The position numbers and the translations under genes were made by a program. A stretch of 36,035 nt of DNA from Flavobacteriales bacterium (lineage in GTDB: Bacteria; Bacteroidota; Bacteroidia; DT-38): NCBI GenBank assembly GCA_013214205.1, contig JABSPQ010000331.1, positions 1 through 36,035 on the forward strand. Reading direction: 5' to 3'. This document shows positions 17,770 through 26,562 of this stretch, piece after piece. The notes beneath the pieces were generated by a model. It was not told the origin of the DNA, searched no databases, and worked only from the letters and a program-made list of their open reading frames with translations. Numbering within the stretch: the first letter of the stretch is position 1; each line of letters opens with the position of its first letter.

Positions 17770-20664
17770 ATGATGTACAGAAATTTGAGCATTTTAGTAA
17801 TTCTCTATTGCTTTGTTTCTTGTAATACATCAACAAATCAGTCAAGTAATTTACCCGAATTACCAGATAAGTACCAAGGTCTTATATCTGAAACACCTTT
17901 GCACAAAGATATTTTTGATGTTCATCTAATTACAGATGGTCGAATTCAAAAACTCATCTACATAACAGAAGGACTACTTACAGACACAATGAAAGGGAGC
18001 AAAACATTTGTTCACCTCTTTCCAAAGGATAAAAAGAATCTTATTAAAGACGGTAAAACGAGATCTTTTGTCAATAGAGACTTTCAAGCCAATGTTATTT
18101 CTTATTCATATAAAGGCAAAACATACCACATCGATTTTACTGTAGTTCCTAATTTAGATTACGTTAAAATAGAAACTGGACAAAGGTTTAAAGGTGCTAA
18201 AATAAGAGCTTGGTCTAAAGTAATTACAGTAGCTGAAGGAATAGATCATTTTGAACCTATAGTATGTATTAGTGGAGATCAAGAAGTCAGCGTAGTTCGA
18301 ATAGAAATTTCGATTGACGATTACAATAAGTTAAAAGCAAAGCGAGATAAGGCTTTAAAAGCTGGTATTTTAATTGGCGAAGCAGATGATTATGTTCCAG
18401 TAAAGGTAAAAGCGGGCAATGATGCCCAAATGAAGGGCTCCATGAGGCTTAAAGGAGATTGGACAGACCATTTGAAGGATGAGGAGAAATGGTCGTTTAG
18501 AGTGAAGTTAAAGGGAGATAATACCGTAATGGGCATGAGAAAATTTTCTCTTCAACATCCAAAAACAAGGGGTTATGCTGGCGAATATATTGCTCACGAA
18601 GTATGTCGTAAAGAAGATCTAATCGCGTTACAATACAAATTTGTACATGTGTATGTAGACAAGGTAGACGGTGATAATGTGACTACGCTTGATTTTGGAC
18701 TATTCGCAATGGAAGAGGCTTTTGATAAGAAGATTTTACAAAACAGCAATAGGTCGGGCGATTTGATTCTGAAATTTAATGAGGACATGCTTTGGCAAGA
18801 AAGACTTTACTCAAGGCAAGCTGGTAAATGGTGGCTGCTTTTTGATAGGGATCAGTATCGTATTGGTTGTGCTACCTTCTTTTCTGAAGAGAAGAATTTA
18901 AAGGATCCTGACAAAAGAGTAGACATGGAAATGGCTAAAAACCTTATAGAAGGATATAGCGAAGGAAATTTACCTGCCGAAGAGGTATTCGACATTGAAG
19001 AGGTTGCAAAGTTTACAGCAATTTGCAATTTACTGGGTAGTACACATGCCCTTATTTGGCACAACCTCCGATTTTATTACAACCCGAATACCTCTCGATT
19101 AGAGCCAATTGGATTCGATTATGAAATAGGAGAAAAGTTTGTAAAAGTGCATGAGTTTTTTGAATCTCAGCATCAAGTAGCATATAGTAAGGCGTTTGCT
19201 AGTGCATTGCAAAAATACTCTAGCCCGGAGTATGTGGAGGAATTGGATAAATTTTACAAAGATAAATTAGCATCAGTTGTAAATATTGTAGAAGCTTATT
19301 ATTCCGAGGGAAAATATGATCCGGAGTTTATTAAGCACAATGCGCGGATAATGCAAAAACACCTGAAAAGTAACGGGAATTTCATGGTTACTTTCGAATA
19401 TGCCAATGATGATGAAATTGCTTTAAGGATAACTAATTATTCTCATTTGGCTCAAGAAATGTTGGGTTTAAAAGGGAAAGGTAAAGGTATTCTTGCGCTC
19501 CCTAACGACACTTGTAAATATATTGGAAGAGGACAGTCTAAGCTCGTAATATTTGAGCTTAGCAGTAAGTTTAAAAGTTATTTTGAAGGAAGGAGAAAAA
19601 AGGGATTTGATATCTCGAAAGATTACAGTTTGCTAAAAGTGGTAGGAACAATAGCCGGAATAAATAATGAGGTGCTAAAACCGATAATTCCCTTTAATGA
19701 TATCGAGCGGAAGGAATTGTCTAGCAGTGTTATTCGACAGCCTTCCAACATCAAGTTATTCGATTTTCTTTATATTGATGAAACGGATAAAACAATCACA
19801 TTTCAATCTGGTGATAGAGTATTGGATAAAAACATGATTATTCCGGCAGGCTATACCGTAATTGCAAGAGAAGGCCTTCGATTAGATTTCCAGAAAAAGG
19901 CTCAAATAATCTCTTATTCTCCTCTTAAATTTAAAGGAACCAAAGAAAGGCCTGTGGTGCTGTTGTCATCTGACAATACAGGGAAAGGACTTGCAGTTTT
20001 ACAAGCAGCGGAAAAATCGGAATTGAGTTGGGTGCGTGTCGAGAATTTATCTTCCCCATCTCATAAGGGCTGGAGCACATTTGGAGGAATCACCTTTTTT
20101 GAATCGCCTTTAAAAATAGAAAGCGTAATAATTTCTAACAGCAGAGGGGCAAATGCAATAAGCATAGCTAGAACCGATGTGGAGATTAAGGGATTAACAA
20201 TATCTGATACCAAAAGAAATGGATTTAGAGGGGACTTTATAAAAGGAGCTATTTCTGAATTAAAAATTGTAGATATTGGAATTAATGGCATCCATTTACA
20301 TAATTGTGAAGTACAAATTACCGATGTTTCAATTCGTAATATTGGAGAAAAAGGATTGTATGTATTAAGGGAAAGCATTGTGGTAATAGATGCGCTTAAA
20401 ATAGAAAAGTCCGATGTTTCAATATATGCTAATAACGGTTCTCTGGTTAAGGTGATTAAAGCAACAATAGAAAATGCTCGAATTGGTATAGGAGCCTTAA
20501 GAACTCATTCTCAGTTTAAAGAAACTCGAATTGAACTAGGTGATATTGAGTTTAAGAGCGTAGAGACTAATTCAGTAAATGACTCTAATTCTGAAATTAT
20601 CCGTAACAACAAAATAAATCAGCCTTCTCTTAATGCAAGTAAATTAATTGGTTTGAAAAAGTGA
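17770..20664 (+). CDS. CotH-kinase-like lipoprotein with C-terminal parallel beta-helix
   Basis: The protein has about 964 residues. A short lipoprotein signal ends at the lipobox CFVSC; the ATGs at 17770 and 17773 suit this better than 17755. The middle region (about 220-480) matches the CotH spore-coat kinase fold: RLKGDWTDHL, KWSFRVKLKG with GMRKFSLQHP, FVHVYVDKVDGDN, GLFAMEEAFDKKIL, and LEPIGFDYEIGEKF in the place of the conserved Pro-x-Asp-x-Asp metal motif. After about 700, repeating strands with ISNSRGANAISI and IVDIGINGIHLHNC form a right-handed beta-helix. CotH proteins phosphorylate proteins or are found at surfaces; the target here is unknown. It lies between two other lipoproteins. 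Confidence 0.75.
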   Translation: MMYRNLSILVILYCFVSCNTSTNQSSNLPELPDKYQGLISETPLHKDIFDVHLITDGRIQKLIYITEGLLTDTMKGSKTFVHLFPKDKKNLIKDGKTRSFVNRDFQANVISYSYKGKTYHIDFTVVPNLDYVKIETGQRFKGAKIRAWSKVITVAEGIDHFEPIVCISGDQEVSVVRIEISIDDYNKLKAKRDKALKAGILIGEADDYVPVKVKAGNDAQMKGSMRLKGDWTDHLKDEEKWSFRVKLKGDNTVMGMRKFSLQHPKTRGYAGEYIAHEVCRKEDLIALQYKFVHVYVDKVDGDNVTTLDFGLFAMEEAFDKKILQNSNRSGDLILKFNEDMLWQERLYSRQAGKWWLLFDRDQYRIGCATFFSEEKNLKDPDKRVDMEMAKNLIEGYSEGNLPAEEVFDIEEVAKFTAICNLLGSTHALIWHNLRFYYNPNTSRLEPIGFDYEIGEKFVKVHEFFESQHQVAYSKAFASALQKYSSPEYVEELDKFYKDKLASVVNIVEAYYSEGKYDPEFIKHNARIMQKHLKSNGNFMVTFEYANDDEIALRITNYSHLAQEMLGLKGKGKGILALPNDTCKYIGRGQSKLVIFELSSKFKSYFEGRRKKGFDISKDYSLLKVVGTIAGINNEVLKPIIPFNDIERKELSSSVIRQPSNIKLFDFLYIDETDKTITFQSGDRVLDKNMIIPAGYTVIAREGLRLDFQKKAQIISYSPLKFKGTKERPVVLLSSDNTGKGLAVLQAAEKSELSWVRVENLSSPSHKGWSTFGGITFFESPLKIESVIISNSRGANAISIARTDVEIKGLTISDTKRNGFRGDFIKGAISELKIVDIGINGIHLHNCEVQITDVSIRNIGEKGLYVLRESIVVIDALKIEKSDVSIYANNGSLVKVIKATIENARIGIGALRTHSQFKETRIELGDIEFKSVETNSVNDSNSEIIRNNKINQPSLNASKLIGLKK

Positions 20665-20743
20665 TTGATTTAAATGATCTGTTAAACGACAAAAGAAAAT
20701 GAAACTCTTGGTAATGATAAGTAGCAAACTAAAGGATGATGTG

Positions 20744-21664
20744 ATGAAAATTAGTCAGCGTTTAGTTAACCGCGCATTAGGGTTTATAAAAGTTGGAAGT
20801 TTAGTTTTAGCTATTTTCTCGTTAAATATTCTTGGAATTTTGGTTGTTACTACCGTAGGATGTAGTAGTTCGATTGCGCAAATTGAAAAAGCTGATTTGA
20901 GTTCTTTTGTTGTTATAGGCCATTGTTATCCGCTGTTAACAGAAGGAAACCCAGACCAAGTAAAAAGGTTTATTGAAAAAATAGAAGAGCTTAAACCGCA
21001 AGCCATCATCTTTACAGGCGATGCTATTATGGGGTTATATGGGGATAAGGTTCCAACAGACTCAGTGTCGAGCGTTCTTCAAAGTCAGTTTTCTAAATTA
21101 ATTTTACAGTTTTCAAAATTGAATGTCCCAATTTGGATGGCGCCAGGCAATCACGAATTAGTATCGCCACAAAGGGGATACGAAGTAATTGAAAAGGAGT
21201 ATTTAAATCGATTTGAGAGCCTCTATCATACCAAAACGTTAAATGGCAATTCGTTTATTATGCTGAATACCATCAACGTGAGGGCTGATTACAAAAAGTA
21301 TAAATATACAATTGATGAGGAGCAAGCTGATTGGTTGGAAAAGGAGCTAAGCGACATAGCCACCGAAAATAATTTTATTTTCTTACATCATCCGCTTTGG
21401 TACTCTGGAGGTTCGGTAAATCCTTCAAATGGTAAAATGCCAGAATATCCTTGGTTCAACAAAATTCACCCTTTGCTCAAAGGCAAAGTAAACTATGTGT
21501 TTGCAGGCGATGGAGGATTTTATGGCAACTTGCTTTTTTACGAAAAGGTTGATAATGTTCACTATTACATATCTGGATCGGATAAAAGAAGAGCAAGTTT
21601 TTTAGAGGTTGTCGTTTCCGACTCGGATGTTGATGTGAGGCCTCATTTTATTCCTATGGAGTAA
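20744..21664 (+). CDS. Metallophosphoesterase-fold lipoprotein with degenerate metal motifs
   Basis: The calcineurin-like fold is clear: FTGDAIMG (motif II), APGNHE (III) and LHHPLWYS (IV) are intact. Motif I reads VVIGHCYP instead of the usual Asp-x-His, and motif V reads FAGDGGFYG instead of Gly-His-x-His. A signal peptide ends at the lipobox VTTVGC. I choose the ATG at 20744 because AAAGGATG precedes it and it gives a normal signal length; the frame is open from 20699. The loss of metal ligands in motifs I and V suggests altered or lost phosphatase activity. It follows the CotH-like lipoprotein by about 80 bases and is probably cotranscribed. Confidence 0.72.
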   Translation: MKISQRLVNRALGFIKVGSLVLAIFSLNILGILVVTTVGCSSSIAQIEKADLSSFVVIGHCYPLLTEGNPDQVKRFIEKIEELKPQAIIFTGDAIMGLYGDKVPTDSVSSVLQSQFSKLILQFSKLNVPIWMAPGNHELVSPQRGYEVIEKEYLNRFESLYHTKTLNGNSFIMLNTINVRADYKKYKYTIDEEQADWLEKELSDIATENNFIFLHHPLWYSGGSVNPSNGKMPEYPWFNKIHPLLKGKVNYVFAGDGGFYGNLLFYEKVDNVHYYISGSDKRRASFLEVVVSDSDVDVRPHFIPME

Positions 21665-21666
21665 GC

Positions 21667-21698
21667 CTTACTTGCGATATGAGGTAAGTACATTTTTG
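21667..21698 (+). terminator. Weak hairpin with T-run between convergent genes
   Basis: CTTACTT (21667-21673) can pair with AGGTAAG (21682-21688), including one G-T wobble, and is followed by CATTTTTGG. It lies between the stop of the plus-strand lipoprotein gene and the stop of the minus-strand beta-helix gene, the expected place for a terminator. Confidence 0.35.
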
Positions 21699-21709
21699 GG
21701 TATCTAAGA

Positions 21710-22888
21710 TTATTTTTTGTGATGACCTGTGCCTATTGCACCAATATCTATTGTATTTTCTTCTGGATCAAACTCACTTCCTGTTAATGCTTTAGATCTA
21801 CAAGGAGACCCCGTTTCTAAAGAGAAATTTCGCGACTTATAATCTACAAAAAGAGGTTTGCCAACTAAATTATTATCACCGTTAAGTATTTTCTGATTGG
21901 TTATAGAATAGCTGCTAATTGCCTTAGAATATTCGTCGATAAATAGATCTTTTGAATTTTTGTAAAAAATGGAATTGATAATTTCAACATTGCTACCAGA
22001 TTCGGCAGTGTCTGATCTGATAACAGAAAGCGCAGTTTTGTTTTTAACCAGTGTATTATTTATCAAAACGCTTTTAGAGCCATCCTTAACGCATATTCCA
22101 ACTTTACTGCTGTAAACTATGTTGCGATACACAGTGATGTCTGAGCAGCTCCCTTGCTTATCAGAACCTATTTCTATTCCACGGTCTTTCGACTTTGAAA
22201 TAACATTATAGCTAATCAATACATTGTGACAATCATTGAGATCTATCCCATCATCTTTATTGTCTTTTATGGTACAACCAGTTATGTAACTTGATTTGCA
22301 TTTAGAGAATTCTACCGCGTCGGGAACATTAATAAAATTACAATTGTAAACAGCTACATTATTGCATCTAAAAATATAAAGCCCCTCCCCTGTTTGATTA
22401 CTTTTAAACTGGCTATCAAAAATAGTAACCTCAGAGTCATCCATTCTGATAAGTACATCATTCCATTCCAAAGTAGCTGTGTTTTTTATACTTACATTTT
22501 GAATATGGGCATATATATTTTTGCCAAAAATTTTGCCTTCCTCTATTTGAAGGTGGTTGATTAGAACAGAATCTTTTTTTGAATGAACCTTTATTAAGCC
22601 CCAATTATATTTTGAATTTGGGAGCATTTGGATAGGTTTATCTGCTGTGCCTATGGCTTTAAAATCTCCTTTAACAATAACGTTTACACCCGAATCTAAA
22701 AAAATTGTTACTCCAGGTTTAAGGATTAAATCAATATTATTTTCTAGAATTAGATCTTCTTTAAGATAATAGGGTGAACCTGCTGTTGTGAAAGTTATTT
22801 CACCTTTGCTAATTACTTGAGCATCTGCAGAGTTGGTTATTGTAATATGGACGAAAATAACAATGTATAATATTGATATTTTGAGCAT
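21710..22888 (-). CDS. Secreted right-handed parallel beta-helix protein
   Basis: The 392-residue protein has a Sec signal peptide (hydrophobic residues 3-18, likely cleavage after SADAQ near 24). The mature part is a series of short strand repeats with regularly spaced Asn and Ile, such as NVAVYNCNFINVPDAVEFSK, ITGCTIKDNKDDGIDLNDC and LISYNVISKSKDRGIEIGSD. This is the NosD/pectate-lyase-like beta-helix pattern. It starts with LKPGVTIFLDSGVNVIVKG, common in Bacteroidota surface beta-helix proteins. It resembles the C-terminal part of the CotH-like lipoprotein on the opposite strand. No T9SS sorting domain is visible. It begins 20 bases after tag on the minus strand. Confidence 0.78.
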   Translation of the reverse strand: MLKISILYIVIFVHITITNSADAQVISKGEITFTTAGSPYYLKEDLILENNIDLILKPGVTIFLDSGVNVIVKGDFKAIGTADKPIQMLPNSKYNWGLIKVHSKKDSVLINHLQIEEGKIFGKNIYAHIQNVSIKNTATLEWNDVLIRMDDSEVTIFDSQFKSNQTGEGLYIFRCNNVAVYNCNFINVPDAVEFSKCKSSYITGCTIKDNKDDGIDLNDCHNVLISYNVISKSKDRGIEIGSDKQGSCSDITVYRNIVYSSKVGICVKDGSKSVLINNTLVKNKTALSVIRSDTAESGSNVEIINSIFYKNSKDLFIDEYSKAISSYSITNQKILNGDNNLVGKPLFVDYKSRNFSLETGSPCRSKALTGSEFDPEENTIDIGAIGTGHHKK

Positions 22889-22908
22889 AATTATTTGGGT
22901 GCTGGAGT

Positions 22909-23466
22909 TTATTTTGTTTTCTTAAAACATAGATTCAAATGATCGTCTACAAGTCCTGTAGCTTGCATAAAGGCATAACAGATAGTTGTTCCTACAAATT
23001 TAAATCCACGCTTTTTTAAATCTTTGCTCATTGCGTCAGACTCAGGGGTATTTGCAACAAAATCGCTCATGGAATTTAAGCTATTTACAATGGTTTTTCC
23101 ATTAACGAATCCCCAAATGTATTTATCGAAAGAGCCAAATTCTTCTTGAATTTCCATGAACAAAATAGCATTCTTAATAGTGGTTCTAATCTTAAGCTTA
23201 TTTCGGATAATTCCAGCATCGAATAGCAGTTCCTGAATTTTATCTTCTCCGTATTTTGCTATTTTTTTGTAATCGAAATCGTCGAAAGCAGCACGAAAGT
23301 TTTCACGTTTTTTCAGAATAGTTTTCCAACTCAATCCAGCCTGAAATGACTCTAGTAGAAGGAATTCGAAAAACTTTCCATCATCGTGTAAAGGTGTTCC
23401 CCATTCCTCATCATGATACTTGATCATGAGTTCATTGTTGGGCCAATCGCAGCGGGTAGTTGCCAA
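22909..23466 (-). CDS. tag: DNA-3-methyladenine glycosylase I (Tag)
   Basis: It removes 3-methyladenine from alkylated DNA in base excision repair. The HhH-GPD family protein shows TTRCDWPNNELMIKYHDEEWG at its N-terminus, FFEFLLLESFQAGLSWKTIL with the family Glu and Trp, and FVGTTICYAFMQATGLVDDH near the C-terminus. Cys in TRCDW and the C-terminal residues DHLNLCF match the zinc-binding layout of Tag. The frame is open to 23532, which would overlap the permease gene by 46 bases. A TTG at 23466 gives the standard length (185 residues, E. coli Tag 187) and is my preferred start. Confidence 0.9.
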   Translation of the reverse strand: MATTRCDWPNNELMIKYHDEEWGTPLHDDGKFFEFLLLESFQAGLSWKTILKKRENFRAAFDDFDYKKIAKYGEDKIQELLFDAGIIRNKLKIRTTIKNAILFMEIQEEFGSFDKYIWGFVNGKTIVNSLNSMSDFVANTPESDAMSKDLKKRGFKFVGTTICYAFMQATGLVDDHLNLCFKKTK

Positions 23467-23486
23467 AATTATTGATTTTGTAAGGT

Positions 23487-25097
23487 TTAATTTAAAGGCT
23501 CGGTTCCTGTATTTACAAACCATTCTTGCCATGTGTTACTGTTAAATTCAATAAGTAATTCATTGTGTGTTTTAATAATTGTTTGGAGTTTTGTTTTCTC
23601 CTCCTCAACATTCGTGTTTTCTTTCGGCTCGGCAATTAATTCGGTTGTTGCTTCGTAATCTTTTTGTAAACCTGATAATTGACTATCCACGCTCCAATTA
23701 ATTCCAATTGGAACTAAAAATATGATAAAGGCAACGACATAAATCGCTATTGTTTTCATCTCTGTCTTTTTCATAATTAGGTAAGGGATGTAAGCAATTA
23801 GGAGAACTTCAGCAAAAATGAAAAATAAATCCTTGTTGAAGATAATTAGTGCTACCATGCAAATAGATGAAACGATTAAAGCCATAGCTGGAAAAATTGG
23901 GTAGAAAGGCACTTTAAAAGGACGCTCTAAGTTAGGCTCGTTTTTTCTGAGTGCGAAAAAAGAGAACATCGAAATAATGTAAAGTCCTAATGCGCCAAAG
24001 CAGGAAATAGTAAGTATTTCACCTGTTTTACCAGTTGATAAAGCAATAAACCCAATTACCATATTAATCATTAAAGCGTTGGCTGGTGTTCTAAATTTCG
24101 TATTAACCTTGCCAAAAATTTTTGGAATGTTACCAGATCTTCCGAATTCGAAAACAGATCGTCCTGCAGCCAAAATTATTCCGTTAAAAGAAGCTATTAA
24201 ACCAAACATGCTAAAGCCAATTATTACTTTAAATAAAGTACTGCTCGGGTCCATTACCTGTTGTAATACCAAAGGAATTGGGGCATCTGATTGTGTTGTA
24301 GTTCCTGGCTCAAAAACGGCTCCTTCCCAACCCGAAACACCAACAGATGCAAAGAAGGTAAGTATGCAAAGGGCTACTAATGTTACTAAAGCCCAACCGA
24401 ATCCTTTTAATATATTTTTTCCAGGATCAATGGTTTCTTCAGCCACATTGGCTACTCCTTCAATAGCTAAGAAAAACCAGATGGCAAAAGGCAAACATTG
24501 AAAAGCTCCTTTCCATCCGTTAGGCAACGAGTTTTTTGTCAAATTTTCTACTTTAAATTCGGGTAAAGTGTAACTAGCAAATACTAATAGAACAGCAATT
24601 GCGATAAGTGTAACTACCATCTCTACAGATGCAGCAGCTTCTACGCCAGAAATATTAATAGCGGTAAAAATTACAAAGGATACTACGGCTATTACCATCG
24701 TGTATTCTTCTAAGCTAGGAACCAACATACTAACACTTGCACCAATGGCCAACGCAACAGCTGGTGGAGCAAATACAAATTCGATGTTTTGGCACATGCC
24801 TGCTAAAAAGCCTAATTTTTTTCCTAGTCCCCTGTCAGCATAGTCAAAAGCGCCACCTGCTTTGGGAATTGCGCAAGCCATTTCTGTATAACTAAACACA
24901 AAAGTGACGTACATTATGATGACGAATATCGTAGCAACTGCCATTCCTAGTGTACCTCCAATTGGGAGACCTAAGTTCCAGCCAAAAAACATCCCTGCAA
25001 TTACATAGCCTACTCCTAATCCCCAAAGCATTATTGGCCCAAGGGTTCGCTTTAATTCCGTTGATTCTCCTGAAGATTTCTCTACTTGGTCAGACAT
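23487..25097 (-). CDS. APC-superfamily amino acid/amine permease, ethanolamine-permease type
   Basis: The protein has 536 residues with about 12 membrane segments in the first 465. The N-terminus LGPIMLWGLGVGYVIAGMFF, FVFSYTEMACAIPKAGGAF and GFLAGMCQNIEFVFAPPAVA closely resemble the ethanolamine permease (Eat) group of APC transporters. IWFFLAIEGVANVAEETIDP is the usual central motif. The last 70 residues form a hydrophilic, charged and probably helical tail that I do not know from the family. The substrate could be ethanolamine, another amine or an amino acid. The gene faces away from the lysine operon, with the AAA ATPase gene between. Confidence 0.82.
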   Translation of the reverse strand: MSDQVEKSSGESTELKRTLGPIMLWGLGVGYVIAGMFFGWNLGLPIGGTLGMAVATIFVIIMYVTFVFSYTEMACAIPKAGGAFDYADRGLGKKLGFLAGMCQNIEFVFAPPAVALAIGASVSMLVPSLEEYTMVIAVVSFVIFTAINISGVEAAASVEMVVTLIAIAVLLVFASYTLPEFKVENLTKNSLPNGWKGAFQCLPFAIWFFLAIEGVANVAEETIDPGKNILKGFGWALVTLVALCILTFFASVGVSGWEGAVFEPGTTTQSDAPIPLVLQQVMDPSSTLFKVIIGFSMFGLIASFNGIILAAGRSVFEFGRSGNIPKIFGKVNTKFRTPANALMINMVIGFIALSTGKTGEILTISCFGALGLYIISMFSFFALRKNEPNLERPFKVPFYPIFPAMALIVSSICMVALIIFNKDLFFIFAEVLLIAYIPYLIMKKTEMKTIAIYVVAFIIFLVPIGINWSVDSQLSGLQKDYEATTELIAEPKENTNVEEEKTKLQTIIKTHNELLIEFNSNTWQEWFVNTGTEPLN

Positions 25098-25138
25098 ATT
25101 CTATGTTGTTTGTTAGATGAGATTGTTTGCTTGTTAGA

Positions 25139-25146
25139 CAAAAATA
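25139..25146 (-). promoter_or_regulatory. Possible -7 promoter element for the permease gene
   Basis: On the minus strand this reads TATTTTTG, an exact match to the Bacteroidota -7 box TAnnTTTG, 41 bases upstream of the permease ATG. I see no TTTG at the -33 position, so the call is weak. Confidence 0.3.
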
Positions 25147-25153
25147 ATTTTAT

Positions 25154-26533
25154 TTATGTAACGGTCTCTTTTCCCTGTTGATAATTACTGACAAAGTACT
25201 CGATGTACTCTGGTATTTTGGTGCCGAGGTAATAGGGCAGATTCATTAATAAATAAGGAGTTCCGCCTGGTGTTGTGTGTTCTTCAATCGCAAATTCTCC
25301 TGCGTACATACGCACTGCGTATGGATGGTTGCACCGTTCTACATATTGATGCAAGGATTTCAACTTACCTATTTTGCCTGATTTAATTTCAATAGGAATA
25401 ATTAGGGAGCCATGTTGAACCACTAAATCTACTTCTGATGATGCTTGTGATTTTTCTCTCACCCAAAAGTTTGGTTTATCATTTCGTTCAACAGATAATG
25501 AGATTAATTCTTGGGTGATGATATGTGGAATAAGAGCGCCTTTATAGGATGAGCTTAAATCGTCGAATCCCAGTAGATCTGCTTGTATGTTTAAAGTATG
25601 ATTGATGATTCCTGTATCTAAAAATTGCAGTCTAGGAGATTTTCTAATATTGGGCCTGATAGGAAATTCTGTGGAACTAGTAGGGTAAATTAAACGGATA
25701 ACTTTCGCCATATCTAAGTCGGTCATGGCCTGAGACACTTCCCGTGACTTAAAACTCGAATTTCCGAAATTTTGAAATTTAATTCGTTTATCTAATTCGC
25801 CTGGCCCTGTTTCCATAATATGGCGAAGTACTTTTTTCTCAGTTTCGTTACGAGCATACTTTTCTACATCTTCTTTATAAGCAGTCCATATTCCGCCATA
25901 TATTGTTATCAGATCAGAAAGGCTATTTGTTTTCCTGTATTGAGCCAATACTTCTGGCATTCCTCCAACTATTACATACTTGTTAAAGTACCTAAGAAGG
26001 GTTGAGTGAGCTGCTTTTCTAACAGGAATTATGTGCAATTCTTCCAGTAAAATTTCGTGTTCCATTACATTTATAAACTCTTCGAAGTTTAAGGGGTGCA
26101 TGTAGAGGTATTGAATTCTTCCTACTGGGAATCCTTTTACCTGCGACAAGGCAAATTCTAAGAGAGAACCTGCTGTAATAACATGTAATTCTGGAAGGTC
26201 TTCATAAAAATAACGCAATAGATGAATTGCCTTTGTAGATTCTTGTATTTCGTCGATGAATAGAAGGGTTGATTCCATTTCGTTCGAAGGAATTCCATTT
26301 GCGAGTAATATGTGGTCAATTATCGTTTTAACATCATCATATTTTTCAAAGTATTCTAAATCTCTTTTTCGTTCTAGGTTAAGATGAATGAAGTTTTTAT
26401 ATGATTTTGAAAAAGTAATTACAACGGTTGTTTTGCCAACTTGTCTGGCTCCCCTTATAATTAAGGGTTTTCTAGTGTCAGATTGCTTCCACTCTTCTAG
26501 TTTTATCGCTATTTTTCTTGTGAATTCTTTCAT
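25154..26533 (-). CDS. AAA ATPase with DUF4143 domain
   Basis: The 459-residue protein starts MKEFTRKIAIKLEEW, then LIIRGARQVGKTT (Walker A, about 24-36), STLLFIDEIQES (Walker B, about 90) and HVITAGSLLEFAL (sensor region). The C-terminal half is DUF4143: GGMPEVLAQY, REVSQAMTDLDMAKVIRLIY, LQFLDTGIINHTL, and SSEVDLVV then IPIEIKSGK, which has the shape of a PD-(D/E)xK nuclease-like core. The family is abundant in Bacteroidota and archaea and has no established function; suggestions include defence or mobile-element roles. Its start faces a 33-base tandem repeat array. Confidence 0.88.
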   Translation of the reverse strand: MKEFTRKIAIKLEEWKQSDTRKPLIIRGARQVGKTTVVITFSKSYKNFIHLNLERKRDLEYFEKYDDVKTIIDHILLANGIPSNEMESTLLFIDEIQESTKAIHLLRYFYEDLPELHVITAGSLLEFALSQVKGFPVGRIQYLYMHPLNFEEFINVMEHEILLEELHIIPVRKAAHSTLLRYFNKYVIVGGMPEVLAQYRKTNSLSDLITIYGGIWTAYKEDVEKYARNETEKKVLRHIMETGPGELDKRIKFQNFGNSSFKSREVSQAMTDLDMAKVIRLIYPTSSTEFPIRPNIRKSPRLQFLDTGIINHTLNIQADLLGFDDLSSSYKGALIPHIITQELISLSVERNDKPNFWVREKSQASSEVDLVVQHGSLIIPIEIKSGKIGKLKSLHQYVERCNHPYAVRMYAGEFAIEEHTTPGGTPYLLMNLPYYLGTKIPEYIEYFVSNYQQGKETVT

Positions 26534-26554
26534 TATGAATCATTCTTCTTAATT

Positions 26555-26562
26555 CAAATGTA
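26555..26562 (-). promoter_or_regulatory. Possible -7 promoter element for the DUF4143 ATPase gene
   Basis: On the minus strand it reads TACATTTG, matching TAnnTTTG, 22 bases before the ATPase ATG. It overlaps the first unit of the tandem repeat array. No TTTG sits at the ideal -33 spacing. Confidence 0.3.

Noticed and set aside
22909-23532. Longer Tag start at 23532
   Set aside because: It would add 22 residues absent from the family and overlap the permease gene by 46 bases; the TTG at 23466 gives normal length.
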